Shown here: piece after piece, positions 1-9,054 of the stretch
Position numbering within the stretch: position 1 is the first letter of the stretch
How the letters are laid out: every line of letters begins with the position of its first letter
Source of the DNA: Prevotella sp. 10(H)
GTDB lineage: Bacteria; Bacteroidota; Bacteroidia; Bacteroidales; Dysgonomonadaceae
DNA length: 64,000 nt
Direction of reading: 5' to 3'
NCBI RefSeq assembly: GCF_000711235.1
Contig: NZ_JOMI01000002.1
Span: 124,001 to 188,000, forward strand
Position numbers and translations under genes: made by a program
Notes under the pieces: generated by a model
What the model was told of the DNA's origin: nothing
The model's database searches: none
The model's input: only the letters and a program-made list of their open reading frames with translations

Positions 1-1436
1 TAGCCGGATTGTCGGAGGCCAAAGAAGAAATAGAAGAAATAGTAGAGTTTCTTAAAAACCCGTCGAGATACACCGAAATAGGGGGTAAAATACCAAAAGG
101 TGCTTTACTTGTAGGCCCTCCGGGAACAGGTAAGACATTGCTGGCAAAGGCTGTAGCCGGAGAAGCAAATGTGCCGTTTTTCTCATTGTCGGGTTCCGAC
201 TTTGTGGAAATGTTTGTCGGAGTGGGAGCATCCCGCGTTCGGGACTTGTTCAAACAGGCAAAGGAAAAATCTCCGTGTATCATATTTATTGATGAAATCG
301 ATGCTATCGGGCGTGCCCGCGGACGTAATGTGAATATGGGTTCGAACGATGAGCGCGAAAATACATTGAACCAATTGCTTACAGAAATGGACGGTTTCGG
401 TACCAACAGCGGTATAATCATACTTGCTGCAACCAACCGCGCCGACATTCTGGATAAGGCATTGCTTCGTGCCGGACGTTTCGACCGCCAGATCACTGTT
501 GACCTGCCGGATGTGAACGACCGTAAAGAGATATTCAAAGTACATCTTCGTCCTGTAAAAATAGACGATACGGTAGATGTGGAATTCCTTGCCCGTCAGA
601 CACCGGGATTTTCAGGGGCCGATATTGCCAATGTATGTAACGAGGCTGCCCTTATTGCTGCCCGTAAAGGCAAGAAGGTGGTTCAGAAAGATGATTTCAC
701 CAATGCAGTCGACCGTATAATCGGTGGTCTTGAAAAGAAAAATAAAGTGACTACGCTCGATGAGCGTAAGACTATTGCCATACATGAGGCCGGACATGCT
801 ACATTGAGCTGGTTCCTGCAATATGCCAATCCGTTGGTGAAGGTTACCATCGTGCCGCGCGGCAAGGCGTTGGGTGCTGCATGGTATCTGCCGGAAGAAA
901 GACAGATCACAACCAAAGAGCAGATGCTGGACGAAATGTGTGCATTACTCGGTGGACGTGCTGCCGAAGAAGTATTTGTAGGACATATATCTTCCGGTGC
1001 GGCAAACGACCTTGAGAGGGTAACAAAGCAGGCTTACGCGATGATATCATTCCTCGGTATGAGTGATAAATTGCCGAATATAAGCTATTACGATTCGTCG
1101 GGTGAGGCTTACGGCTTTACCAAACCATATAGTGAAGAAACCGCTCTGTTGATAGATAAAGAAGTACAGGTAATGATAAGCGAGCAGTACGAACGGGCAA
1201 AAGACCTGTTGCGTAAACATGCCGAAGGTCATGAAAAGCTGGCTAACCTGCTGGTAACAGAAGAGGTAATATTTGCCGAAGACCTGAAGAAAGTATTCGG
1301 TGAACGCCAATGGGTTTCACGCTCGGAAGAGATTTTGAAAGAAACGGAAGAATTACCAAAAGATGTTGAAATAGAAACCATAAAGAAAGAGGACGCTCCC
1401 GGCTTATTAGGCGGTACAGACCAATCGGGGGAATAA
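1..1436 (+). CDS. ftsH: ATP-dependent zinc metalloprotease FtsH (5' end outside window)
   Basis: Membrane-anchored AAA+ protease that unfolds and degrades membrane and cytosolic proteins. The gene is cut by the window start: the reading frame is open back to base 1 and the N-terminal membrane segments are missing. Counting from the TTG at 9, the visible part has Walker A GPPGTGKT (36-43), Walker B IIFIDEID (91-98), the AAA second region of homology, the zinc-protease motif HEAGH (259-263) and a likely third zinc ligand, Asp334, in the motif AANDLE. The tail is acidic. A hairpin terminator follows, and cdsA, which has its own promoter, is next on the same strand. Identification is certain; the true start cannot be seen. 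Confidence 0.97.
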   Translation, partial: AGLSEAKEEIEEIVEFLKNPSRYTEIGGKIPKGALLVGPPGTGKTLLAKAVAGEANVPFFSLSGSDFVEMFVGVGASRVRDLFKQAKEKSPCIIFIDEIDAIGRARGRNVNMGSNDERENTLNQLLTEMDGFGTNSGIIILAATNRADILDKALLRAGRFDRQITVDLPDVNDRKEIFKVHLRPVKIDDTVDVEFLARQTPGFSGADIANVCNEAALIAARKGKKVVQKDDFTNAVDRIIGGLEKKNKVTTLDERKTIAIHEAGHATLSWFLQYANPLVKVTIVPRGKALGAAWYLPEERQITTKEQMLDEMCALLGGRAAEEVFVGHISSGAANDLERVTKQAYAMISFLGMSDKLPNISYYDSSGEAYGFTKPYSEETALLIDKEVQVMISEQYERAKDLLRKHAEGHEKLANLLVTEEVIFAEDLKKVFGERQWVSRSEEILKETEELPKDVEIETIKKEDAPGLLGGTDQSGE

Positions 1437-1463
1437 ATTCCATATTCTGATATAATATATGAT

Positions 1464-1497
1464 AAAGGTATAGTTTTCACCGGACTATACCTTTTTT
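1464..1497 (+). terminator. Intrinsic terminator after ftsH
   Basis: An 11-bp perfect stem, AAAGGTATAGT (1464-1474) with ACTATACCTTT (1484-1494), a 9-base loop and a run of T. It lies 27 bases after the ftsH stop codon and before the cdsA promoter. Confidence 0.85.
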
Positions 1498-1533
1498 ATT
1501 TTCTTTTCACAGAGGGGTATGTTTTATTTTTAC

Positions 1534-1541
1534 TATTTTTG
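1534..1541 (+). promoter_or_regulatory. Bacteroidota-type promoter -7 box for cdsA
   Basis: TATTTTTG matches the Bacteroidota -7 consensus TAnnTTTG and sits 25 bases upstream of the cdsA start, after the ftsH terminator. I see no clear -33 TTTG. Confidence 0.6.
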
Positions 1542-1566
1542 TCGCATATAATAAAAATAGACTGCC

Positions 1567-2394
1567 TTGAAATTACCTAATATTGTTGTCCGTATTCTTG
1601 CCGGAGCCGTGTTTGTCGGGGTTATACTCGGAGGAATGCTAATAAACGAATATTCATTCGTCATCGTATTTTCACTTCTGACAGTATTGTGTTTATATGA
1701 ATTTTACGGGCTTATCGAAAAAGACGCTAAAGTCCCGGTTATCCGTTCGTGGAATGTATTGGGCGGTTTTTTTCTTTTTCTGGGTGGTTTTTATTACTGC
1801 ACCCTTACTCCCTCGGTTGTAGCCTTTACTCCTTATATTATTTATCTGATCGTACTGTTTCTCAGTGAACTGTATCTCAAACGTCAGAATCCGATACAAT
1901 CTTTGGCTTATTCGCTGCTTGGACAAGTTTATATTGCAGGGCCACTGGCTCTGACAAATTATCTTGTATTTGCCTACGAGCCGGGAAGCTATCATTGGGT
2001 ATATATCCTAGCGCTTCTGGTAATTATTTGGGTAAACGATACATTTGCATATCTCACGGGCATGGCATTCGGGAAGCATCGCCTTTTTGAACGCATTTCT
2101 CCTAAAAAATCATGGGAAGGCTTTTTCGGCGGGGCTGCGGTAGCAATCGGGGCATCGCTTATATTTGCACACTTTTTCCCGAATCTTTCTACATTAGGAT
2201 GGATGGGATTTGCAGTTGTTGTCGTAATATTCGGAACATGGGGAGACCTGTTCGAATCACTTATCAAACGTACATTGGGAGTGAAAGATTCCGGTAATAT
2301 GATTCCGGGGCATGGTGGTATTCTCGACCGTTTCGATAGTACAATACTGGCTATCCCGGCTGTATTTGTATACCTCCTATTTGTTAATCTCTAA
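1567..2394 (+). CDS. cdsA: Phosphatidate cytidylyltransferase (CDP-diacylglycerol synthase)
   Basis: Makes CDP-diacylglycerol from phosphatidic acid and CTP in the inner membrane, the branch point for phospholipid head groups. The 275-residue product is a polytopic membrane protein with about eight hydrophobic segments. The family signature is near the C-terminus (about 231-258): SLIKR, then KDSG, then PGHGGILDRFD, which carries the metal-binding acidic residues. The start is TTG at 1567, giving MKLPNIV; the promoter box at 1534-1541 leaves a short leader that fits. The gene converges with the polyprenyl synthase gene, with six bases between the stop codons. ftsH followed by cdsA is a common order in Bacteroidales. 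Confidence 0.95.
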   Translation: MKLPNIVVRILAGAVFVGVILGGMLINEYSFVIVFSLLTVLCLYEFYGLIEKDAKVPVIRSWNVLGGFFLFLGGFYYCTLTPSVVAFTPYIIYLIVLFLSELYLKRQNPIQSLAYSLLGQVYIAGPLALTNYLVFAYEPGSYHWVYILALLVIIWVNDTFAYLTGMAFGKHRLFERISPKKSWEGFFGGAAVAIGASLIFAHFFPNLSTLGWMGFAVVVVIFGTWGDLFESLIKRTLGVKDSGNMIPGHGGILDRFDSTILAIPAVFVYLLFVNL

Positions 2395-2400
2395 GCCAAT

Positions 2401-3372
2401 TTAATAAGCCCTTTCTACGATATAATCCACGGCGGCTTCTAGTGCCTCGCGCACTTCTGCATCAGCAATCGTTTGGATTATTTCTTCTGCCATATTTTTA
2501 TGCTCTTCTATTTTTTGGTAAGCATAGTCTATTCCGCCATGCTCTTTGGCATAGGTAATCAGGCTGTGAATATTTTCTTCGGTATAGTTGTATGAAAAGA
2601 TAATAGATAACAGTTCCTTTTTCTCACTTTCCGGCGCTGTTCTCAATGCATACAGCAGCGGCAGGGTAATCTTGCCCTCGCGGATATCATTTCCTGTAGG
2701 TTTACCGATAGCATTCGTGAAATAATCGAATATATCGTCTCTCAGCTGGAAGCAGATACCGAGTATTTCGCCCAGTCGTGTAAATTTGGCAACATCTTCG
2801 GCCGAAGCATTCACAGACATAGCCCCTGTGCGCATGCAAACCGACATGAGCGAAGCTGTCTTTTTCTTTATTACTTCGAAATATTCATCTTCGTCTATAA
2901 TCAGCTCTTTGACAAGCGACAACTGGTTTAGTTCGCCTTCCGCCAGATTACGCCCTAAGTCGGATATATTGGAGATTATCTCTATATTTCCGGTTAGTAC
3001 GCTTTTTATCAGAGCAGTTGACAGAAAATAATCTCCCGTTAATACAGCCATCTTATTATCATAAATAGCATTCAGCGATGCTTTGCCCCTACGTATTTTA
3101 GACTCGTCCACCACATCGTCGTGTATAAGGGAAGCGGTATGAAGCAACTCTACAGTTATGGCTGTATGATAAGTGATTTCGTTGATTTCACCGCATGCTT
3201 TTGCCGCAAGTAACAATAAAATCGGGCGGATTTTCTTACCATCCGATTTCATGATATAATCTATAATTTCCTGAATCCGGGTATTATTGCAAAAAACGGA
3301 TTCTTTATATAAACTATTGAACTTTTTTAATTCTTCCGCTACAGGTTTAGCTATGAGAAGCTTCTTATCCAT
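2401..3372 (-). CDS. Polyprenyl diphosphate synthase (IspB/HepT-like trans-prenyltransferase)
   Basis: Condenses isopentenyl diphosphate with an allylic diphosphate to build the long prenyl chain used for quinones (probably menaquinone). Using the ATG at 3372 the protein has 323 residues, usual for the family. It shows the first aspartate-rich motif DDVVD (85-89) with following RRG, the second DDIFD (212-216), and the GELNQL element between them. The frame stays open upstream to 3477, but a TAnnTTTG promoter box on this strand (3393-3400) lies inside that extension, so the start at 3372 is preferred. Chain length cannot be read from the sequence, so no gene symbol is given. Confidence 0.92.
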   Translation of the reverse strand: MDKKLLIAKPVAEELKKFNSLYKESVFCNNTRIQEIIDYIMKSDGKKIRPILLLLAAKACGEINEITYHTAITVELLHTASLIHDDVVDESKIRRGKASLNAIYDNKMAVLTGDYFLSTALIKSVLTGNIEIISNISDLGRNLAEGELNQLSLVKELIIDEDEYFEVIKKKTASLMSVCMRTGAMSVNASAEDVAKFTRLGEILGICFQLRDDIFDYFTNAIGKPTGNDIREGKITLPLLYALRTAPESEKKELLSIIFSYNYTEENIHSLITYAKEHGGIDYAYQKIEEHKNMAEEIIQTIADAEVREALEAAVDYIVERAY

Positions 3373-3392
3373 ATAATGATTTAGTTGAACTA

Positions 3393-3400
3393 CAAATTTA
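3393..3400 (-). promoter_or_regulatory. Promoter -7 box for the polyprenyl synthase gene
   Basis: Read on the minus strand this is TAAATTTG, a match to TAnnTTTG, about 20 bases upstream of the ATG at 3372. It helps decide the start codon. Confidence 0.6.
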
Positions 3401-3624
3401 GAAATAATTCGGTGTTTAGCCTTATAATATTCAGAACTTTGCACACATATAATGAAATATTCAATAAAAAAACGCATTTACAGTAGATAAATTTTACATC
3501 TGTGCGTTAAAATTAGATGTTCGTAAAAAACTGACATATTATTAAACCGGATTTATCATTTATAAACGGCTTTTTGACTGTGTATATACTTTTATTTAAC
3601 AAGGTTTTATGAGATAAGTTTAAT

Positions 3625-3655
3625 TTTGCTACTTATATTTTTTATTTTATATTTG
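3625..3655 (+). promoter_or_regulatory. Strong Bacteroidota promoter for the TlpA-like gene
   Basis: TTTG (3625-3628), a 19-base spacer and TATATTTG (3648-3655) match both elements of the Bacteroidota sigma-70 promoter. Transcription should begin near 3660, leaving a leader of about 140 bases before the ATG at 3804. Confidence 0.75.
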
Positions 3656-3659
3656 TATG

Positions 3660-3803
3660 ATACTGAGAAAGATAAAAACAGCAAATCTTTACACAAAAAC
3701 TGAAAGCGCAACCGGGGCAGGATCCTCGGATTGAGCAGAAGTTTCTTTGCCCGCAACCCCGACTGGGAACAGAAACTCAAGTAAAAACTAAAAAATAAAT
3801 GCC
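3660..3803 (+). promoter_or_regulatory. Long structured 5' leader, class not recognised
   Basis: This untranslated leader is richer in G and C than its surroundings. Two pairings compete: CGGGG (3713-3717) with CCCCG (3757-3761), and GGGCA (3715-3719) with TGCCC (3748-3752). The two arms share bases, so they cannot form fully together. It does not match a riboswitch class I can name. It may regulate the TlpA-like gene, or simply be a stable leader. Confidence 0.4.
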
Positions 3804-4853
3804 ATGAAAAAACTATTTCAGATCATAGCCTTAGCAACTATGTGTACATCCGGATTTGCACAGCAAGCGTATAAAATAACAGGAACAATAGAAAACCTTC
3901 AGGACTCGATAACGCTCCTTGTAGAACAGGAACCTGTGCAGACAGTGGCTGTGCATAACGGAGCATTTGCGATTGAGGGGCATACAGTAACACCGTTATT
4001 GGCGACGCTCGCGACCCCGGGACGCACTATTGCACGCTTCATATTGACGAACGATAATATCAATATTGAGACACACCCCGAAACCGGAATCGTCTTGACC
4101 GGGTCGTCCATGACCGACAATTACAACAAGCTTAAGCACGATCTCAGAGTATTGTATGGTGTAATCGACGAACGGCTGTCGCAACATGCCCGTGCAGAAG
4201 ACTGGGATGCCTACGACAAGGCGGGCCAAGACCGTTCTGAGGAATTGAAACGCGTAATAAAGGAGAATAACGATAATATTGTAGGCGCCCTTCTTCTGCA
4301 TGAAAATGTCGCAATGTTGGAGTCTCAAGAAGTTCTTGGCCTTATTGCCGGATTTGCACCCGAAATGAAATCGGATGAAAGACTGCGTGTCTTGACTCAA
4401 AATATCAGAACACAAATGGCCTTGAAAGAAGGTGAGAAATGCGTCGACATCACTTTACCCGATGCAGACGGTAAACTGCACTCTCTGACCGACTATCTGG
4501 CAGAGGGAAAGTATGTGATACTGGAATTTTGGGCTACATGGTGTTGGTCATGCATGCAGAAAGTTCCAAAACTGAAAAGTATATATGATATCTACAAGGA
4601 CAAGGGCCTCGAAATATTCGGTGTGTCCATGGATACAGACCCGAGAATATGGCAAAAGATTTACACCGAAAGAAATATGAATTGGATTCAGGTATCTAAT
4701 CTGAAAGAATGGCATAAAAATCCGGTGATTAAGGACTATGGTATAGACAGTATCCCTGTTATTCTGCTTATTGCTCCCGACGGAACTATCCTGTTTCGCG
4801 GACAAACGGATGTCATAAGTATAGAATATTTGCTGGCTGAGATATTCGAGTGA
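3804..4853 (+). CDS. TlpA-like thiol-disulfide oxidoreductase with DUF4369-type N-terminus
   Basis: A secreted 349-residue protein. Residues 1-20 are a signal peptide ending before QQAYK. The next stretch, about 20-130, has the beta-rich pattern of the DUF4369 domain that often precedes TlpA domains in Bacteroidota. The C-terminal 140 residues are an AhpC/TSA-thioredoxin fold with a redox pair Cys247-Cys250 in the motif WCWSC. The middle two residues are Trp-Ser instead of the usual Gly-Pro, which would change the redox potential. The cis-proline region is SIPVILLI. Such proteins act in periplasmic disulfide reduction or stress tolerance; the partner is unknown. It is monocistronic behind a strong promoter and a long leader. 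Confidence 0.85.
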   Translation: MKKLFQIIALATMCTSGFAQQAYKITGTIENLQDSITLLVEQEPVQTVAVHNGAFAIEGHTVTPLLATLATPGRTIARFILTNDNINIETHPETGIVLTGSSMTDNYNKLKHDLRVLYGVIDERLSQHARAEDWDAYDKAGQDRSEELKRVIKENNDNIVGALLLHENVAMLESQEVLGLIAGFAPEMKSDERLRVLTQNIRTQMALKEGEKCVDITLPDADGKLHSLTDYLAEGKYVILEFWATWCWSCMQKVPKLKSIYDIYKDKGLEIFGVSMDTDPRIWQKIYTERNMNWIQVSNLKEWHKNPVIKDYGIDSIPVILLIAPDGTILFRGQTDVISIEYLLAEIFE

Positions 4854-4983
4854 CCGGAATAACTTTAATTATTTCACAGTAAAATGCAGAATTATCTACA
4901 AGCTAAGGATTTAAGATTAATTCTGTATCGTTTTGTTGCTTTTGTTTTTTTATTCTGTATTTTTATGTGAAATAATGAATGTT

Positions 4984-6021
4984 ATGAAAAGAGTATTATT
5001 TGCGGTGTTGCCGGTACTTCTTTCGCTGCAACTGTATGCACAGAAGAAAAGTGATTTCAATATCGTTATTCCCGAATCGAAAGTGGAGAACAGCAAGTAT
5101 AATGCTTTGCAGTATATCGAATCCCGCCCCGATTCTTACAGTCTGGGTATTGTATATGTGAATGCATGGAACGGAATACAGGAGGTGACATTATCCGCTT
5201 CGCTTGAATCGCAATTGGAATCGCTGATAAAGTCTGTCGCTTCTTCCGCAGATGATGCAAAAACAATGGCAGTGCAGATGAGGGCTCTCTTTTTCGATTT
5301 CGGTAAGAAAGGCAAGGATGATAAGGCTATCTGTAGCCTGCGCATGTCTCTTTACGAAAAGGACGAAAATAACAGCTATTATTTCCTGAATACAATCGAT
5401 ACTGTATTGACTACTGAGAAGAAAGAAATCAGACAGGCAGCAAGCGATATGATTACTTCTTTTATCACCGATAATATGGTTGCACTTACTCAGGAAGATG
5501 AAAAGGCTTTGACCATGGACGAAGTAATGGATATCGACTTTTACGAAAAGAACAGCATACCTTTCTACACACAAGATCTGATACCCGACGGTGTGTATAA
5601 AACATACAGGTCGCTGATGTCGCTCAATCCCGATATTGCTTCCGGCATTACTATCGGAAAACAGGACGGAGACGATATAAAGGATGTGAAGATACCGGAT
5701 GAAAAGAAGCCGGGAAAAACTAAAACTCTTAAGGCGAAAGAAGCATATGCAATTGTCGTAGACGGAGTTCCTTATATCGGCTTCGACAACGATTTCCACA
5801 AAGCTTATAAACAAGATGATGACTGGCGGTTTGTCATTACACAGAAGGTTGCCGGAAGCGGTTTTTCATTGGGCGTCGGTGTTGGTGTCGGCGGTCGGAA
5901 TGCATCGGGTGGAGTAGGATTGGGAATTCCTATAGGCGGGAAAAAAGAGAATATAGAAATATTTATCGACCAGCTGAACGGTGCCTTTATATGGGGAGAG
6001 GCAATTAAGAAAGAAAAATAA
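4984..6021 (+). CDS. Secreted protein of unknown function with glycine-rich C-terminus
   Basis: I do not recognise the family. The protein begins with a signal peptide (MKRVLFAVLPVLLSLQLYAQ). The mature part is about 325 residues, mixed alpha/beta and rich in Lys and Asp. A repeating Gly-Val/Gly stretch (GVGVGVGG) lies near the C-terminus before IFIDQLNGAFIWGEAI; this resembles a membrane-inserting or beta-hairpin segment, but that is inference. There are three in-frame starts, TTG 4933, ATG 4975 and ATG 4984; the last puts the signal peptide directly at the N-terminus and is preferred. It stands alone between the TlpA-like gene and an inverted repeat. Confidence 0.7.
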   Translation: MKRVLFAVLPVLLSLQLYAQKKSDFNIVIPESKVENSKYNALQYIESRPDSYSLGIVYVNAWNGIQEVTLSASLESQLESLIKSVASSADDAKTMAVQMRALFFDFGKKGKDDKAICSLRMSLYEKDENNSYYFLNTIDTVLTTEKKEIRQAASDMITSFITDNMVALTQEDEKALTMDEVMDIDFYEKNSIPFYTQDLIPDGVYKTYRSLMSLNPDIASGITIGKQDGDDIKDVKIPDEKKPGKTKTLKAKEAYAIVVDGVPYIGFDNDFHKAYKQDDDWRFVITQKVAGSGFSLGVGVGVGGRNASGGVGLGIPIGGKKENIEIFIDQLNGAFIWGEAIKKEK

Positions 6022-6035
6022 TTTAGACTTTATAC

Positions 6036-6123
6036 CACAGAGTAAAATGAGTATAAAGAGTTGCTTTTTGAAGATAAAGAATTTTAATTTATTATAATCT
6101 CTTTTTACTCATTTTACTCTGTG
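6036..6123. repeat. 25-bp near-perfect inverted repeat (MITE-like or terminator)
   Basis: The arms 6036-6060 and 6099-6123 are complementary at 24 of 25 positions (arm begins CACAGAGTAAAATGAGTA) with a 38-base AT-rich spacer. It sits between the unknown secreted gene and polA. The arms are far longer than a normal terminator stem and lack a clean T-run, so a small palindromic repeat element is more likely; it could still end transcription. Confidence 0.7.
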
Positions 6124-6223
6124 TTTATAAGTTCGAAAGCAATCAGTGAAGTCTCACTGTCTTTTTCTCCTTTGTAGTTCCCTGCTTTTTCCTTAACTTG
6201 GCAGATATTTTTAATTTACCCCG

Positions 6224-9025
6224 ATGAAATTATTTCTTTTAGACGCCTACGCATTGATATACCGTTCATATTATGCGTTCATCAAAAGCCCCAGAGTCAA
6301 TTCAAAAGGTCAGAATACATCTGCTGTTTTCGGATTTGTAAATACACTTGAGGAACTTCTCCGCAAAGAGAATCCCACCCATATAGCCGTGGCTTTCGAC
6401 CCTCCCGGAGGCACATTTCGACATGAAGCCTACGAGCACTACAAAGCACAACGGTTGGAAACACCGGAAGATATAAAGGCTGCCGTTCCACTCATAAAGC
6501 AAATCATTGATGCTTACAATATAAAAGAGCTGGAAGTATCCCGCTACGAAGCAGATGATGTGATAGGGACAATAGCCAAACAGGCCGAAAAAGAAAACTT
6601 CGATGTCTATATGATGACCCCCGATAAGGATTACGGTCAGCTTACCAGCGATCATATCTTTATGTATAAGCCGAAGTTTGCAGGTACGGGATTCGATGTA
6701 CTCGATTCAAAGGCTATTATGGAGAAGTACGAATTGTCTTCACCTTGCCAGATGATAGATTTGCTCGGGCTGATGGGTGATGCCTCCGATAATATTCCGG
6801 GATGTCCCGGTGTAGGGCCTAAAACGGCACAAAAATTACTTCAGGAATACGGCACTATTGAAAACCTGCTTGAACATACATCCGATCTGAAAGGTACTTT
6901 AAAAATACGTTTGGAGGAAAATAAGGAGCAGATCATATTTTCTAAATTTCTGGCGACAATAAAGACAGATGTACCTATTCAGTTTAAAAAAGAAGAATAT
7001 AAACGGCAGGAAATAAATGCCGAGAAATTATCTGCCCTCTTCGAAGAATTGGAATTCAGGACACTGATCAACCGTGTATTGAAAAAAGACGGTACTCCTG
7101 CGAATCCGGTAAGAATAACAACTACTCACGAGGCTATACAGGGAGACTTGTTTGCCGAACTTTTACCTGCAGCAAGTACGCAGGAAATTGACGGGGATGT
7201 TAATTATTCGGGTTTGGTGCAATTGAAAGATATTCCGCATAACTATCACCTTGTGGATAAAGAAGATGAAATAGCGCAGCTGGCAAAAAAACTTGCAGAG
7301 CAAAAGTCCTGCTGCTTCGATACGGAGACTACTGGCCTCGACCCGAATGTGAGCGAACTGGTCGGTATATCTTTTGCATTTGAAGAAGGGGAAGCCTATT
7401 ATGTGCCTGTACCCGAAGATTTTGAAAGTACGAAAGCTATTGTGGAACAATTCCGTCCGTTCTTCGAGAATGAAGCAATTGAGAAGGTAGGGCAGAATAT
7501 CAAGTACGATATTATTGTTCTGAAAAAGTACGGTATAAATGTGCGTGGAAAGCTTTTCGATACAATGATCGCCCATTACCTTATCAATCCTGAGCTTCGG
7601 CATAATATGGATTATATGGCCGAAACATATCTTAAGTACAGGACTATCCATATCGATGAACTTATAGGGGCAAGAGGTAAGAACCAACTGAATATGCGTA
7701 GCCTTACTCCCGCGCAGATAAAAGATTATGCCTGTGAAGATGCCGACATAACCCTGAAACTGAAAGCTATATTGGAAAAAGCTATCGAAAAGCAGGATTT
7801 GAGCAAGTTGCTTTACGAAATAGAATTGCCGCTGATCTATGTACTTGCCGATATGGAATATACGGGAGTTAGCCTCGATAAAGCAGCATTGGGCGAATAT
7901 TCCAAAACGCTTACAAAGAATTTACAGGATATAGAATCGGAAATTTATACTGCTGCCGGACAGGAATTTAATGTGAACTCGGCTAAACAGGTCGGCGAAA
8001 TCCTCTTCGACAAACTAAAGATAGTAGAGAAACCCAAGAAGACAAAAACAGGGCAATATGTTACCAGTGAAGAAACACTGGAAAGCATCAGAGATACGCA
8101 TCCGATTGTAGGTAAGATACTGGAATACCGCGGTTTAAAGAAGCTATTAAGCACATATATCGATGCATTGCCATTGCTTTTAAGCCCGCTCGACGATAAA
8201 TTGCATACATCTTATAATCAGACGGTAACGGCTACGGGGCGCCTCAGTTCGAGCAACCCCAATCTGCAAAATATACCTATCCGCGATGCACAGGGTAAGG
8301 AGATCCGCAAGGCATTTATTGCCGATGAAGGATGTGTTTTCTTCTCGGCCGACTATTCGCAGATCGAACTCCGTATTATGGCGCATCTGAGTCAGGATCC
8401 TACAATGATCGAGGCCTTCAACAGCGGGGAAGACATCCATGCGGCTACTGCTGCCAAAATATATAAACTGCCTATAAATGAGGTTACAGGCGATATGCGC
8501 CGCAAGGCAAAGACTGCCAACTTCGGCATTATTTACGGAATTTCTGTCTTCGGGCTGGCTGAGCGTCTGACTATTCCGCGTGGAGAAGCGAAGGAACTTA
8601 TCGACGGCTATTTTGCCACTTATCCGAAAGTAAAAGAATATATGGATCAGAGTATTGCCGTAGCACGTACCAACAATTATGTGGAGACTGTTTTCGGGCG
8701 TAAACGCTACCTGCCGGATATTAATTCTCGGAATACAACCGTGCGGGGTTATGCCGAACGAAATGCGATTAACGCACCGATACAGGGGAGTGCTGCCGAT
8801 ATTATCAAAGTAGCGATGAATCGCATTTTTGACCGCTTCGACCGGGAGAATATCAGATCGAAAATGATTCTTCAGGTACATGATGAATTGAATTTCAATG
8901 TGCTGGAAAATGAACTTGAGAAAGTTCGCGAAATAGTAATAGAAGAAATGGAGAATGCATATAAATTAGCTGTACCTTTGCGCGCCGATTGCGGAAAAGG
9001 TAAGAACTGGCTGGAGGCACACTAG
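6224..9025 (+). CDS. polA: DNA polymerase I
   Basis: Repair and Okazaki-fragment-processing polymerase, 933 residues, with all three family domains. The 5'-3' exonuclease domain covers about 1-290 (acidic sites such as EADD 109-112 and the helix-hairpin-helix GCPGVGPKTAQ). The 3'-5' proofreading domain follows, with its ExoI motif intact (FDTETTG; Asp366 and Glu368), so proofreading is expected to be active. The polymerase domain carries motif A DYSQIELR (Asp710), motif B RRKAKTANFGIIYG and motif C QVHDE (Asp887). The ATG at 6224 gives the standard N-terminus MKLFLLDAYAL. The gene has no close partner upstream; the tail-fibre-like genes start 29 bases after its stop. Confidence 0.98.
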   Translation: MKLFLLDAYALIYRSYYAFIKSPRVNSKGQNTSAVFGFVNTLEELLRKENPTHIAVAFDPPGGTFRHEAYEHYKAQRLETPEDIKAAVPLIKQIIDAYNIKELEVSRYEADDVIGTIAKQAEKENFDVYMMTPDKDYGQLTSDHIFMYKPKFAGTGFDVLDSKAIMEKYELSSPCQMIDLLGLMGDASDNIPGCPGVGPKTAQKLLQEYGTIENLLEHTSDLKGTLKIRLEENKEQIIFSKFLATIKTDVPIQFKKEEYKRQEINAEKLSALFEELEFRTLINRVLKKDGTPANPVRITTTHEAIQGDLFAELLPAASTQEIDGDVNYSGLVQLKDIPHNYHLVDKEDEIAQLAKKLAEQKSCCFDTETTGLDPNVSELVGISFAFEEGEAYYVPVPEDFESTKAIVEQFRPFFENEAIEKVGQNIKYDIIVLKKYGINVRGKLFDTMIAHYLINPELRHNMDYMAETYLKYRTIHIDELIGARGKNQLNMRSLTPAQIKDYACEDADITLKLKAILEKAIEKQDLSKLLYEIELPLIYVLADMEYTGVSLDKAALGEYSKTLTKNLQDIESEIYTAAGQEFNVNSAKQVGEILFDKLKIVEKPKKTKTGQYVTSEETLESIRDTHPIVGKILEYRGLKKLLSTYIDALPLLLSPLDDKLHTSYNQTVTATGRLSSSNPNLQNIPIRDAQGKEIRKAFIADEGCVFFSADYSQIELRIMAHLSQDPTMIEAFNSGEDIHAATAAKIYKLPINEVTGDMRRKAKTANFGIIYGISVFGLAERLTIPRGEAKELIDGYFATYPKVKEYMDQSIAVARTNNYVETVFGRKRYLPDINSRNTTVRGYAERNAINAPIQGSAADIIKVAMNRIFDRFDRENIRSKMILQVHDELNFNVLENELEKVREIVIEEMENAYKLAVPLRADCGKGKNWLEAH

Positions 9026-9054
9026 ACAAATATATAATTAATTAAATTATTACT

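Noticed and set aside
3660-3670. CTGAGA word in the TlpA leader, as in thiamine riboswitches
   Set aside because: The other conserved parts of a TPP riboswitch are missing, and the gene has no link to thiamine.
5191-5814. Minus-strand open frame of 207 codons
   Set aside because: Antisense to the secreted unknown gene, which has a signal peptide and normal composition.
8180-8881. Minus-strand open frame of 233 codons inside polA
   Set aside because: Lies wholly antisense to the conserved polymerase domain and has no motif; it is a mirror of polA codon use.
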